Positions 31,834 to 39,687 of a stretch of DNA of 64,000 bases are shown piece by piece. Made by a program: the position numbers and the translations under genes. Positions within the stretch are counted from its first letter, which is position 1. Every line of letters begins with the position of its first letter. This DNA comes from Actinomadura flavalba DSM 45200 (lineage in GTDB: Bacteria; Actinomycetota; Actinomycetes; Streptosporangiales; Streptosporangiaceae), in the NCBI RefSeq assembly GCF_000374305.1, contig NZ_KB894093.1, forward strand, positions 1,426,001 through 1,490,000, written 5' to 3'. Below the pieces are notes generated by a model that saw only the letters and a list, made by a program, of their open reading frames with translations, was not told the origin of the DNA and did no database searches.

Positions 31834-33294
31834 ATGACGACGACCCTTCCCGCCGCCGAGGCCGCCCCCGCGCGGCCCGCCGGCCCCCGCCCGATGACCG
31901 TCGCGCTGGTCCTCGTGCTCGGCGGCGTCATGTCCGCCCTCGACCAGACCGTCGTGAACGTCGCGCTGAACCGGCTGTCGGCCGAGTTCGGCGCGTCGCT
32001 CGGCACGATCCAGTGGGTCGTCACCGGCTACTCGCTCGCCCTCGGCGCCGTCATCGGCGTCTCGGCGTGGGCGGTCGGCCGGTTCGGCGCCAAGCGCCTG
32101 TACCTGACGGCCGTCGCCGCGTTCACCGCCGGGTCGGTGCTCGCGGGGCTCGCGTGGAACGTCGAGACGCTCGTCGCGTTCCGCGTCGTGCAGGGCCTCG
32201 GCGGCGGCATGCTGATGCCGGTCGGCATGACGATCCTCATGCGGGTCGCGCCGCCGGACCGGTTCGGGCGGCTGATGAGCACGCTCGGGCTGGCGATCCT
32301 CGTCGGGCCGCTGGCCGGGCCCGTCCTCGGCGGCTACCTGATCGACGAGCTGTCGTGGCGCTGGATGTTCTACATCAACCTGCCGGTCGGCCTGGCCGTG
32401 CTGGTGCTCGCCGGGCGGATCTTCCCGGCCGACACCGACCAGGAGCGCCGCCCGCTGGACGTGCCCGGCCTGCTGATGCTGTCGCCCGGCCTGGCGCTGC
32501 TGATCTTCGCGGTGACGTCCGGCGGCGAGGGCGGCGGGTTCCTCAAGGCGCACGTGCTCGTCCCGCTGCTGGTGAGCGTCGTGCTGCTCGGCGCGTTCGT
32601 CCGGCGGGCGCTCACGGCCGCGCACCCGCTGCTGAACCTGCGGCTGTTCCGGCAGCGGACGTTCGCGGCGGGCGGCGGCACGCTGGCGCTGTTCGCCGCC
32701 GGGTACTTCGGCGCGATGATCCTGCTGCCGCTGTACTTCCAGGTCGTCCGGGGCGAGAGCGCCACGATGGCGGGCGCGCTCGCGGTGCCGTGGGCGCTGG
32801 CGTCGGGGCTGACGATGCAGGTCGCGGGCCGGATCGTGGACCGCGTCGCGATCGGCCGCTACCTGCCGTTCGCGATCCTGCTGGCGCTGACCGGGTTCAC
32901 GCTGTTCATGCTCCAGGTCGGCGAGGACACCCCGTACTGGCGGCTGTGCCTGACGATGGTGCTGATGGGCGCGGGCGGCGGCGGCACGCTGATGCCCGTC
33001 ATCACCGCCACGACCCGGAACCTGCCGCGCGCCGACACGGCGGCGGGCAGCACGACCGTCAACCTGATCAACACGACCGTCGGCGCCGTCGCGATGGCGG
33101 TCATGGCGGTGCTGCTGTCGTCGCTGCTGCCGGTGGCGGGCGGCCTCCAGGAGCTGCACGGGCTGACGGCGGCCCAGCACGCGGGGCTGGCGCCGAGCCT
33201 GGCGGACGCGTTCCAGCACGCCTACCTGATGCCGATGGCGCTGATCGCGCTGTCGATCGTCCCGGCGCTGTTCCTGCCGCGCACCAAGCCGTGA
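31834..33294 (+). CDS. DHA2-family MFS transporter (EmrB/QacA type)
   Basis: A 486-residue transporter with about 14 membrane helices. Motif D1 SALDQTVVNVALN, an acidic residue in helix 1, motif A-like GRFGAKRLY, and motif C in GPLAGPVLGGYLIDEL identify a DHA2 proton-driven drug exporter. It shares an operon with the FMN reductase. It ends two bases before the convergent FAD-oxidase gene. Substrate unknown; quinone-like or aromatic compounds fit the context. Confidence 0.92.
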   Translation: MTTTLPAAEAAPARPAGPRPMTVALVLVLGGVMSALDQTVVNVALNRLSAEFGASLGTIQWVVTGYSLALGAVIGVSAWAVGRFGAKRLYLTAVAAFTAGSVLAGLAWNVETLVAFRVVQGLGGGMLMPVGMTILMRVAPPDRFGRLMSTLGLAILVGPLAGPVLGGYLIDELSWRWMFYINLPVGLAVLVLAGRIFPADTDQERRPLDVPGLLMLSPGLALLIFAVTSGGEGGGFLKAHVLVPLLVSVVLLGAFVRRALTAAHPLLNLRLFRQRTFAAGGGTLALFAAGYFGAMILLPLYFQVVRGESATMAGALAVPWALASGLTMQVAGRIVDRVAIGRYLPFAILLALTGFTLFMLQVGEDTPYWRLCLTMVLMGAGGGGTLMPVITATTRNLPRADTAAGSTTVNLINTTVGAVAMAVMAVLLSSLLPVAGGLQELHGLTAAQHAGLAPSLADAFQHAYLMPMALIALSIVPALFLPRTKP

Positions 33295-33295
33295 C

Positions 33296-34639
33296 CTAGA
33301 GGTTGTGGGTCCGGCGGAACAGGCCGTCCGGGTCGTGCTCGCGCTTGATCCGGGCGAGCCGGGCGTGCGCGTCCGGGGTGAACGCGGCCCCGACCTGGTC
33401 GGGCGTGGCGGCGGCGCCGTAGAGGAAGTTCAGGCTCGTCCCGGTCGCGCGCGGTTCGAGGGCGGCGCGGACGCCGTCGTGCAGCGGTGCCACGGCGGAC
33501 ACGTCCGCGCCGTCCGGGATCGCGGAGAGGACGCCGGCGAGGTGGACGGCGTCTCGTCCGCCGACCGCGCTCGGCTCCGGCTCGCGGGCGAGCGCGCCGC
33601 CGACGTGCCGGAACGTCAGCACCGCCGGGGTGCCGGCGCCCGGTCCGGCCAGGTCGAGCAGAGCGGTGCCGGTGGCGTCGTCGAGGCCGTCCAGGAACCG
33701 GAACGTGCCGTGGAAGGCGGACGGGAACGTCGGTTCCGCGTAGATCGTGTGGCTGTCGGAGTACGGCATCTCGCGGACGTTCTCCACCAGCCGGGGCGCG
33801 ACCGCGCGGAGCGGCGCGACGAGCCGTTCGCCGTCCTCGGCGCTCCCGGTGTAGGCGATGCGGACGTGCGCGACGTGCCGTCCGCGCAGCGGCCCGGGCA
33901 GTCCCGGCACGTCCGGCAGCGGCACGACGGCCAGCGACGACGTCATCTCCTCCGGCACCGTCTGCGTCCACGCCCGCCAGGCCGCGAGGACGGCCGGGAC
34001 GTGCGCGGCGTCGAAGTACAGCCCGCCGCCGTACAGCCGCGCGACCGGGACGAGCCCGACCTCCAGCGCGGTCACGACGCCGAAGTTCCCGCCGCCGCCG
34101 CGCAGCGCCCAGAACAGGTCGCCGCCGGTGACGCGGCGCGCGGTGCCGTCGGCGGTGACGATCTCGATCGCGCGCACCCGGTCGGACGCGTACCCGTAGG
34201 TGCGGGCCAGCAGCCCGACGCCGCCGCCGAGCGTGTAGCCGACGGCGCCGACCGTGGGCGTCGAGCCGTTGAGCGGCGCGAGCCCGTGTTCGGCGGCCGC
34301 GCCGACGACGGCGCCCCAGCGGACGCCCGCCTCGATCCGGGCGGTCCGGGCGTCCGGGTCGATCCGGACGCCCGACAGCTTCCGGGTCGCGATGAGCAGG
34401 CCGCCCGCCGCCGCGTCCGGCACGCCGTGCCCGGTGGCCTGCACGGCGACGGGCACGCCGTGGTCGGCGGCGACGCGGACGGCCGCCGCGACGTCGGCCG
34501 CGTCGGCGGCGACGACGATGACGTCCGGCGTGCGCGGGCGCCACGTCTGCATGCCGACGCGCTCGGTGTTGTAGCCGTCGTCGCCGGGGCGCAGCACGGC
34601 GCCCTTCACCTGTCCGGTCAGTGCTTCGTGGATGGTCAT
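33296..34639 (-). CDS. FAD-linked oxidase, berberine-bridge-enzyme type (copy 1)
   Basis: A 447-residue flavoenzyme with a PCMH FAD-binding fold (about 35-205: TPDVIVVAADAADVAAAVR, ATGHGVPDAA, LGGGVGLLARTYG, FWALRGGGGNFGVVTALE) and a C-terminal BBE segment (LNFLYGAA...HDPDGLFRRTHNL). The His in ATGHG is the expected covalent flavin site. Such oxidases act on sugars, alkaloids and polyketides, often in antibiotic biosynthesis or inactivation. A second enzyme of the same family lies at 36166. It has no signal peptide, so it acts in the cytosol. Confidence 0.9.
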   Translation of the reverse strand: MTIHEALTGQVKGAVLRPGDDGYNTERVGMQTWRPRTPDVIVVAADAADVAAAVRVAADHGVPVAVQATGHGVPDAAAGGLLIATRKLSGVRIDPDARTARIEAGVRWGAVVGAAAEHGLAPLNGSTPTVGAVGYTLGGGVGLLARTYGYASDRVRAIEIVTADGTARRVTGGDLFWALRGGGGNFGVVTALEVGLVPVARLYGGGLYFDAAHVPAVLAAWRAWTQTVPEEMTSSLAVVPLPDVPGLPGPLRGRHVAHVRIAYTGSAEDGERLVAPLRAVAPRLVENVREMPYSDSHTIYAEPTFPSAFHGTFRFLDGLDDATGTALLDLAGPGAGTPAVLTFRHVGGALAREPEPSAVGGRDAVHLAGVLSAIPDGADVSAVAPLHDGVRAALEPRATGTSLNFLYGAAATPDQVGAAFTPDAHARLARIKREHDPDGLFRRTHNL

Positions 34640-34731
34640 GGCGGAGTCCCCCTGTCGCGTTCACCTTCCAGTCTGGGAACTCCGCGTCCATGCGTCCAAT
34701 AGATGGATCGGCTATGTGTTAGAAGAAATGG

Positions 34732-35535
34732 TTATGCCGACTTGGCGAAGCCGCCGTCCACCGCGTAGTCGCTGCCCGTGGTCGCGGCGGACCGGGGCGA
34801 GGCGAGCAGCGCCACGACGTCCGCGACCTCCTGCGGGTCGACCAGGCGGCCCACCGTCAGGTTCATCATCTCGGCGGCCGACTTCGTGAGGACGGTGTCC
34901 CGGTCGGTGCCGGTCGCCGCCGCGAGGACGTCGCCCGCGCCGCCGTCGCGCGTCCACCAGTCGGTGAGCACCGGTCCCGGCGACACGGTGTTCACCCGCA
35001 CGCCCTGCGGCGCGAACTCCTCCGACAGGCCCTGGGCGAGGTTGTTCAGCGCGGCCTTGGCGGCGTTGTAGTCGTAGTTCATCGGCCCCGGCACGCGGGC
35101 GTTGCCGGACGAGACGTTGACGATCGCCGCCGCGTCCCCGGCGAGCAGGTGCGGCAGCGCGGCGCGGATCGTCCGCACGACGGCGACGAGGTTGAAGTCG
35201 AGCATCGCGTGCCAGTCGTCGTCGCCGACGGACGCGAAGCCGAAGCGCGGCAGCGTCACGCCGGGCGGGGGACCGCCCGCGTTGTTGACCAGGACGTCGA
35301 GCCGCCCGAACGCGGCGACGGTCTCGTCGACGGCGGTCGCGGGGGCGTCCGGCCGGGTCAGGTCGAGCGGCACGTGGACGAGGGACGGCCCGGCGAGCTC
35401 GGCCAGCCCGCCCGGCGTCCGGGAGACGGCGGCGACGCGGGCGCCCTCGGCCAGCAGGGTGCGGACGACGGCGAGGCCGATGCCCTTGGACGCGCCGGTG
35501 ACGAGCGCGACGCGACCGGCGAGCTGGAGGTCCAT
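34732..35535 (-). CDS. Short-chain dehydrogenase/reductase
   Basis: A 267-residue classical SDR: NAD(P) loop TGASKGIGLAV (about residues 13-23), NNAGG, catalytic Ser in NVSSGN (about 143) and YNAAK (about Tyr159, Lys163). It reduces or oxidises a ketone/alcohol using NAD(P)H. Residue 37-40 region (SRTPGG) fits NADP preference. ATG 35535 was chosen since upstream residues are not SDR-like; GGAAGGAACC lies just upstream on the minus strand. It is divergent from the Rrf2 regulator, with the proposed operator between them, and lies 92 bp from the FAD oxidase start on the same strand. Confidence 0.92.
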   Translation of the reverse strand: MDLQLAGRVALVTGASKGIGLAVVRTLLAEGARVAAVSRTPGGLAELAGPSLVHVPLDLTRPDAPATAVDETVAAFGRLDVLVNNAGGPPPGVTLPRFGFASVGDDDWHAMLDFNLVAVVRTIRAALPHLLAGDAAAIVNVSSGNARVPGPMNYDYNAAKAALNNLAQGLSEEFAPQGVRVNTVSPGPVLTDWWTRDGGAGDVLAAATGTDRDTVLTKSAAEMMNLTVGRLVDPQEVADVVALLASPRSAATTGSDYAVDGGFAKSA

Positions 35536-35603
35536 GCGGGTTCCTTCCGTAGGGTTCGCGGGGAGAACCCCGGAGGGATCGGACGGGTTGCACGCGCTTA
35601 TCT

Positions 35604-35620
35604 TGGACATGTAATATCCA
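35604..35620. promoter_or_regulatory. Candidate Rrf2-family operator over the regulator's own -10 box
   Basis: TGGACAT-GTA-ATATCCA is a near-perfect palindrome overlapping TAATAT, which sits seven bases upstream of the Rrf2-type ATG (a leaderless start). A related half-site, TGGACATTCTAGAT, occurs at 36135 before the second FAD oxidase, suggesting one regulator controls the SDR, itself and that oxidase. Confidence 0.55.
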
Positions 35621-35624
35621 GAAT

Positions 35625-36110
35625 ATGCGGATGAGCGAAGGCGTCGAGTGGGCGATGCACAGTTGCCTCAACCTGAGCTGGGCCGAGCCCGGCGAGGCCG
35701 TCACCGCGCGCCGGCTGGCCGCCTTCTACGACCTGCCGCCCGCCTACCTCAACAAGCAGCTCCAGGCGCTCGCCCGCGCGGGCATCCTCAGCTCGGTCTC
35801 CGGCCCCCGGGGCGGATTCCGGCTGAACCGGGCGCCGGAGCAGATCTCGCTGCTCGACATCGTCGTCGCCATCGAGGGCCCCGAGGACGCGTTCCGCTGC
35901 GAACAACTCCTGCGCAAGGGGCCGGGCGGAAGCGACGACGTCGACTACCGCGCGCACTGCGTGATCTCCCAGGAGATGCGGGCCGCCGAGCTGGAGTGGC
36001 GGCGCGCCCTGGCCGGGCGGACGCTCGCCGACGTGCGCGCCACCGTCGAGACGCGGTTCCCGCACACGCCCGAGGCGACGCGCGACCGCTTCGTCAACGC
36101 GCCGACCTGA
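35625..36110 (+). CDS. Rrf2-family transcriptional regulator
   Basis: A 161-residue winged-helix regulator: MSEGVEWAMHSCLNLSW helix 1, TARRLAAFYDLPPAYLNKQLQALARAGIL recognition region and SVSGPRGGFRLNRAPEQISLLDIVVAIEG, the Rrf2 signature. Iron-sulfur Rrf2 proteins (NsrR, IscR) have three Cys in the effector loop; here only two are present there (FRCEQ and AHCVI) plus Cys14, so cluster binding is doubtful and a thiol or small-molecule sensor is possible. It probably controls the divergent SDR and the downstream FAD oxidase through the shared TGGACAT sites. Confidence 0.9.
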   Translation: MRMSEGVEWAMHSCLNLSWAEPGEAVTARRLAAFYDLPPAYLNKQLQALARAGILSSVSGPRGGFRLNRAPEQISLLDIVVAIEGPEDAFRCEQLLRKGPGGSDDVDYRAHCVISQEMRAAELEWRRALAGRTLADVRATVETRFPHTPEATRDRFVNAPT

Positions 36111-36134
36111 AACGGCTTCGGCCGCCGCAAATTC

Positions 36135-36154
36135 TGGACATTCTAGATACTAGA
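36135..36154. promoter_or_regulatory. Candidate operator before the second FAD oxidase
   Basis: TGGACATTCTAGATACTAGA repeats the TGGACAT half-site found at 35604 and lies 12-31 bases before ATG 36166, in a short AT-rich stretch between the Rrf2-type gene and the oxidase. It contains TAGATA/TAGAT boxes that could serve as -10 elements. Confidence 0.45.
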
Positions 36155-36165
36155 TAGGGACAACC

Positions 36166-37437
36166 ATGGATCTCTCCTCCGCCCTCCAGCCCTTCGGCAC
36201 CGTCCATACCCCCGGCGACCCCGGCTTCGACGCCGCCCGCCGCCCCTGGAACCTCGCCGTCGACCAACCCGTGGACGCCGTCGTCACCGCCCGCGACGCC
36301 CGCGACGTGATCGGCCTCGTCCGGTACGCCGCCGGAGCCGGGCTCACCGTCACCGCGCAGCCGAGCGGCCACGGCGCCACCGGACGCACCGGCGGCACGG
36401 TCCTGCTCCGCACCGGCGCCCTGGACACCCTGGAGATCGACGCCGCCGCCCGCACCGCCCGCGCCGGCGCCGGAGTCCGGTGGGGGGACGTGCTGAGCGC
36501 CGCCGCACCGCACGGCCTGGTCGGGCTCGCCGGCAGCTCGCCCGTCGTCACCGTCACCGGCTACACGCTCGGCGGCGGGCTCGGCTGGTTCGCGCGGCGG
36601 CACGGCTTCGCGTCCGCCGCCGTGCGCGCCTTCGACGTCGTCGCCGCCGACGGCACCCCCGCCCGCGTCACCGAGGCGTCCGACCCGGACCTGTTCTGGG
36701 CGCTGCGCGGCGGAGGCGGCGACCTGGCCGTCGTCACCGCGCTGGAGTTCGACCTGTTCCCCGCCCCGCACCTGTACGGCGGCCGGATGCTGTGGCCCGC
36801 CGCGCGGGCGCGGGACGTCCTGGACGCCTACCGCGAGGTCACCGCCGCCGCGCCCGACGCGCTCACCGCCTGGTTCGACCTGCTGCACTTCCCGGGCGGC
36901 GATCCCCTGGTCGCCGTGGACGTCACCCACCTCGGCACCGACGCCGAGGCGCGGCGGCTGCTGCGCCCGCTGGAGTCCGTCGGCGGCGCGCTCTCCGACA
37001 CGCGCGGCCCGCTCGCGCCCGGCGACCTCGGCACGATCACCGACGAGCCCACCGACCCGGCGGCGGGCGTCTCACGGGGCGAACTCCTCACGTCCCTCGA
37101 CGCCGACGCGCTGCTCGCCGAGCCGATCGCGCCGCTGCTCAGCGTCCAGGTCCGCCACCTCGGCGGCGCCCTGGCCGCGCCGTCCGGCGGCGCGGCCGAC
37201 CCGATCACCGAACCGTTCTCGCTCTACCTGTTCGGCCTCCCGCACCTGGGCGACATCGCGGCGGCGCAGGACGCGCTCGTCGGCCGCCTCCCGGTGACCG
37301 GCCGCAAGCCGTTCACCAACCTCGCCCGCGACGAGTCCGCGTCCGACGCCTTCGTCCCCGCGACCCTGGACCGCCTGCGCGCCCTCAAGAAGGACCGCGA
37401 CCCGAACGGCACCCTCCGCTCGAACTTCCCGCTATGA
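36166..37437 (+). CDS. FAD-linked oxidase, berberine-bridge-enzyme type (copy 2)
   Basis: A 423-residue enzyme of the same family as the one at 33296: QPSGHGATGRTGG (covalent-flavin His), LGGGLGWFARRHGFAS, FWALRGGGGDLAVVTALE and a C-terminal LKKDRDPNGTLRSNF BBE-like end. It differs clearly in sequence from copy 1, so the two are old paralogues rather than a fresh duplication. The gene lies 55 bp after the Rrf2 regulator behind a shared operator-like motif. Its 3' end overlaps the convergent isomerase-like gene by 6 bp. Confidence 0.9.
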   Translation: MDLSSALQPFGTVHTPGDPGFDAARRPWNLAVDQPVDAVVTARDARDVIGLVRYAAGAGLTVTAQPSGHGATGRTGGTVLLRTGALDTLEIDAAARTARAGAGVRWGDVLSAAAPHGLVGLAGSSPVVTVTGYTLGGGLGWFARRHGFASAAVRAFDVVAADGTPARVTEASDPDLFWALRGGGGDLAVVTALEFDLFPAPHLYGGRMLWPAARARDVLDAYREVTAAAPDALTAWFDLLHFPGGDPLVAVDVTHLGTDAEARRLLRPLESVGGALSDTRGPLAPGDLGTITDEPTDPAAGVSRGELLTSLDADALLAEPIAPLLSVQVRHLGGALAAPSGGAADPITEPFSLYLFGLPHLGDIAAAQDALVGRLPVTGRKPFTNLARDESASDAFVPATLDRLRALKKDRDPNGTLRSNFPL

Positions 37438-38055
37438 CGCGGCCGTGAAGCGCGCGGCCGGTTCGCCGCGCAGGTGGCCCGCGGGCAGGCGGCGGCCGGA
37501 CAGGGCCAGCAGGAGGTCCTGCGCGGCGCCGGTCAGCGGGGCGCCCGCGCCGGACGACCAGGACAGGTCGTCGGCGCGCAGCTCGACGCCGTCCAGGTCG
37601 ACGCCGAAGTACTTCAGCGCCCGTGGCCGGGCCGCGTCCGTCAGCAGGACCTCCACCCGCTCCGGCGGCACCCGCCGGTCCAGGCCGAGCGCGACCGTGA
37701 CGTCCAGGCCGTGGATGACGTCGTGCGCCAGCGCCGCCTCCGGGCCCGAGCCCGGCGGCGTCCACGGGTGGTCGACGTTCGCGGCGAGCAGCGCGGCCAG
37801 CTCGCCCGGGGAATGCGCGACGGCGGCGGCGCGCGCGTCCCGGTCCGCGAACCGGTTGAAGCGCCCGCCCGCCCGGACCATGCCCAGCGCCACGCGCGGC
37901 AGCGACAGCCGGTAGGGCATCGTCATGTGCGCCACGACCTCGCGGACGCGCCAGCCCGCGCACAGCGTCGGCTCGTCCCAGCGGTCGGCGGGCAGGTCGG
38001 CCAGCAGCGACGCCAGCTCCCCGCGTTCGGCGGCGGTGGCGGCCCGTACGTCCAT
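37432..38055 (-). CDS. Maleylpyruvate isomerase-fold mycothiol-dependent protein
   Basis: A 207-residue DinB/MDMPI-fold protein of the TIGR03083 type: the N-terminal LCAGWRVREVVAHM motif and the metal-site His in LAHDVIHGLDV are diagnostic. Family members use mycothiol as cofactor, matching an actinobacterial host; many are detoxification or S-transfer enzymes, and only a few truly isomerise maleylpyruvate. GAAGGAG before ATG 38055 fixes the start. It lies 67 bp downstream of the ECF sigma gene on the same strand and may be in its regulon. Confidence 0.85.
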   Translation of the reverse strand: MDVRAATAAERGELASLLADLPADRWDEPTLCAGWRVREVVAHMTMPYRLSLPRVALGMVRAGGRFNRFADRDARAAAVAHSPGELAALLAANVDHPWTPPGSGPEAALAHDVIHGLDVTVALGLDRRVPPERVEVLLTDAARPRALKYFGVDLDGVELRADDLSWSSGAGAPLTGAAQDLLLALSGRRLPAGHLRGEPAARFTAAS

Positions 38056-38122
38056 GATCGTCTCCTTCGTGCCGAGGATCTTCACCCCACCGACGAACGG
38101 GAACCCGCCCGGACGGACACCC

Positions 38123-39334
38123 CTACTCGATCTCCGCGATCCGGCGGGCGAGGAACCGCCGCTCGGGCTCGGTCGGGGCGAGCGCCAGCGCCTCCCGGTA
38201 CGCGGCGGCGGCCTCGGCGGCGCGGCCGAGGCGCCGGAGCAGGTCCGCGCGGGTCGCGGGCAGCAGGTGGTAGCCGGGCAGCCGGTCATCGAGCCCGTCC
38301 AGCAGGGCCAGGCCGCGCTCGGGCCCCTCGGCCATGCCCACCGCCACGGCCCGGTTCAGCGCCACCACCGGCGTCGGGACGAACACGGCGAGCCGGTCGT
38401 ACAGCGCGGCGATGCGCGGCCAGTCGGTCTCGGCGGCCTTCCGCGCCGTCGCGTGGCAGGCCGCGATCTCCGCCTGCACCTGGTACGGACCCGGCCGTGC
38501 CTCCCGCCGCGCCGCGCGCAGCACGGCGACGCCCTCCGCGACGGCGGCGGCGTCCCAGCGGGACCGGTCCTGGTCCTCCAGCAGGACGAGATCGCCCGCC
38601 GCGTCCAGCCGCGCGTCCCGGCGGGCGTCGTGCAGCAGCATCAGCGCCAGCAGCCCCGCCGCCTCCGGCTCGCGCGGCAGCAGCCCGGACAGCACCCGCG
38701 CCAGCCGGACGGCCTCGGCGGACAGGTCGCGGCGCACCAGCGCGTCCCCGGCCGACGCCGCGTACCCCCGCGTGAACAGCAGGTACAGCACCGCGAGCAC
38801 CCCCGGCAGCCGCTCGGGCAGCAGGTGCGCGGGCGGCACGCGGTACGGGACGCCCGCGTCGCGGATCTTGCGCTTGGCGCGGGTGAGCCGCTTGGACATC
38901 GTGTCCTCGGAGACCAGGAACGCGCGCGCGATCTCGGCCGTCGTCAGGCCCGCCAGCGTCCGCAGCGTCAACGCGACGCGGGCGTCCATCGCCAGCGCCG
39001 GATGGCAGCAGGTGAACATGAGGCGGAGCCGGTCGTCGGGGACGTCCTCGGCGTCGCCCTCGGGGACGATCCGGCGGAGCTTCGCCGCCCCGGCCGCGTC
39101 GCGGCGCAGCCGGTCGAGCGCGCGGCGGCGGGCGGTCGTCGTCAGCCACGCGCCGGGACGGCGGGGAACCCCGTCGCGCTCCCAGCGCTCCAGCGCGCGG
39201 GCGAACGCGTCCTGCACGCACTCCTCGGCCAGCTCCCAGTCGCCCGTGAGGCCGATGACGGTGGCGAGCACCTGCCCCCACTCGTCGCGGAACGCCGCGT
39301 CCACGGCGCGGCGGACCTCGGCGGCGCCGGTCAC
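38123..39334 (-). CDS. ECF42-type RNA polymerase sigma factor with TPR-like extension
   Basis: A 403-residue ECF sigma factor. Sigma-2 (about 10-80: LAEECVQDAFARALERW, PGAWLTTTARRRALDRLRR) and sigma-4 (about 120-175: LRTLAGLTTAEIARAFLVSEDTMSKRL) are followed by a 220-residue helical C-terminal extension (YRVPPAHLLPERLPGVLAVLYLLFTRGY onward, DUF6596/TPR-like). This architecture and the directly upstream DGPF/YCII gene define group ECF42, which lacks an anti-sigma factor and depends on the extension. GTG 39334 overlaps the stop of the DGPF gene. Target promoters are probably those of the neighbouring DGPF gene itself. Confidence 0.93.
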   Translation of the reverse strand: MTGAAEVRRAVDAAFRDEWGQVLATVIGLTGDWELAEECVQDAFARALERWERDGVPRRPGAWLTTTARRRALDRLRRDAAGAAKLRRIVPEGDAEDVPDDRLRLMFTCCHPALAMDARVALTLRTLAGLTTAEIARAFLVSEDTMSKRLTRAKRKIRDAGVPYRVPPAHLLPERLPGVLAVLYLLFTRGYAASAGDALVRRDLSAEAVRLARVLSGLLPREPEAAGLLALMLLHDARRDARLDAAGDLVLLEDQDRSRWDAAAVAEGVAVLRAARREARPGPYQVQAEIAACHATARKAAETDWPRIAALYDRLAVFVPTPVVALNRAVAVGMAEGPERGLALLDGLDDRLPGYHLLPATRADLLRRLGRAAEAAAAYREALALAPTEPERRFLARRIAEIE

Positions 39335-39654
39335 GGGCGCAGCACGGGCCGGATCTCGATCGTCCCGTACGCGGCGGCCGGATGCCGCCCGGCGACCTCC
39401 ACGGCCTCGTCCAGATCCGCGCACTCGATCAGGCAGAACCCGCCGATCTGCTCGCGCGTCTCGGCGAACGGGCCGTCGGTCAGCAGCACCTCCCCGGCCC
39501 GCCGCCGCACGGTCGTCGCGTCCGACGGCGGGCGCAGGCCCGCGCCGTCGCGGAGCACGCCGCGCGCCGCCATCTCGTCCGCCCACCCGTCGCAGCCGTC
39601 GGCGGCGTGCGCGGCGGCGGACTCGTCCCCGCAGATCAGCAACATGTACTCCAT
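39331..39654 (-). CDS. DGPF/YCII-domain protein paired with ECF42
   Basis: A 107-residue dimeric ferredoxin-like YCII protein: start MEYMLLICGDE and the name-giving LTDGPFAETREQIGGF motif (residues about 60-75). It is translationally coupled to the ECF42 sigma (4-bp overlap). DGPF proteins are the usual ECF42 partner and regulon member, but have no proven biochemical function. ATG 39654 lies 33 bp after the stop of the GlxA-like gene, which may be part of the same transcript. Confidence 0.93.
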   Translation of the reverse strand: MEYMLLICGDESAAAHAADGCDGWADEMAARGVLRDGAGLRPPSDATTVRRRAGEVLLTDGPFAETREQIGGFCLIECADLDEAVEVAGRHPAAAYGTIEIRPVLRP

Positions 39655-39687
39655 GCGTCCCAGCGTCCCGCACGGATCGGGGCGATG

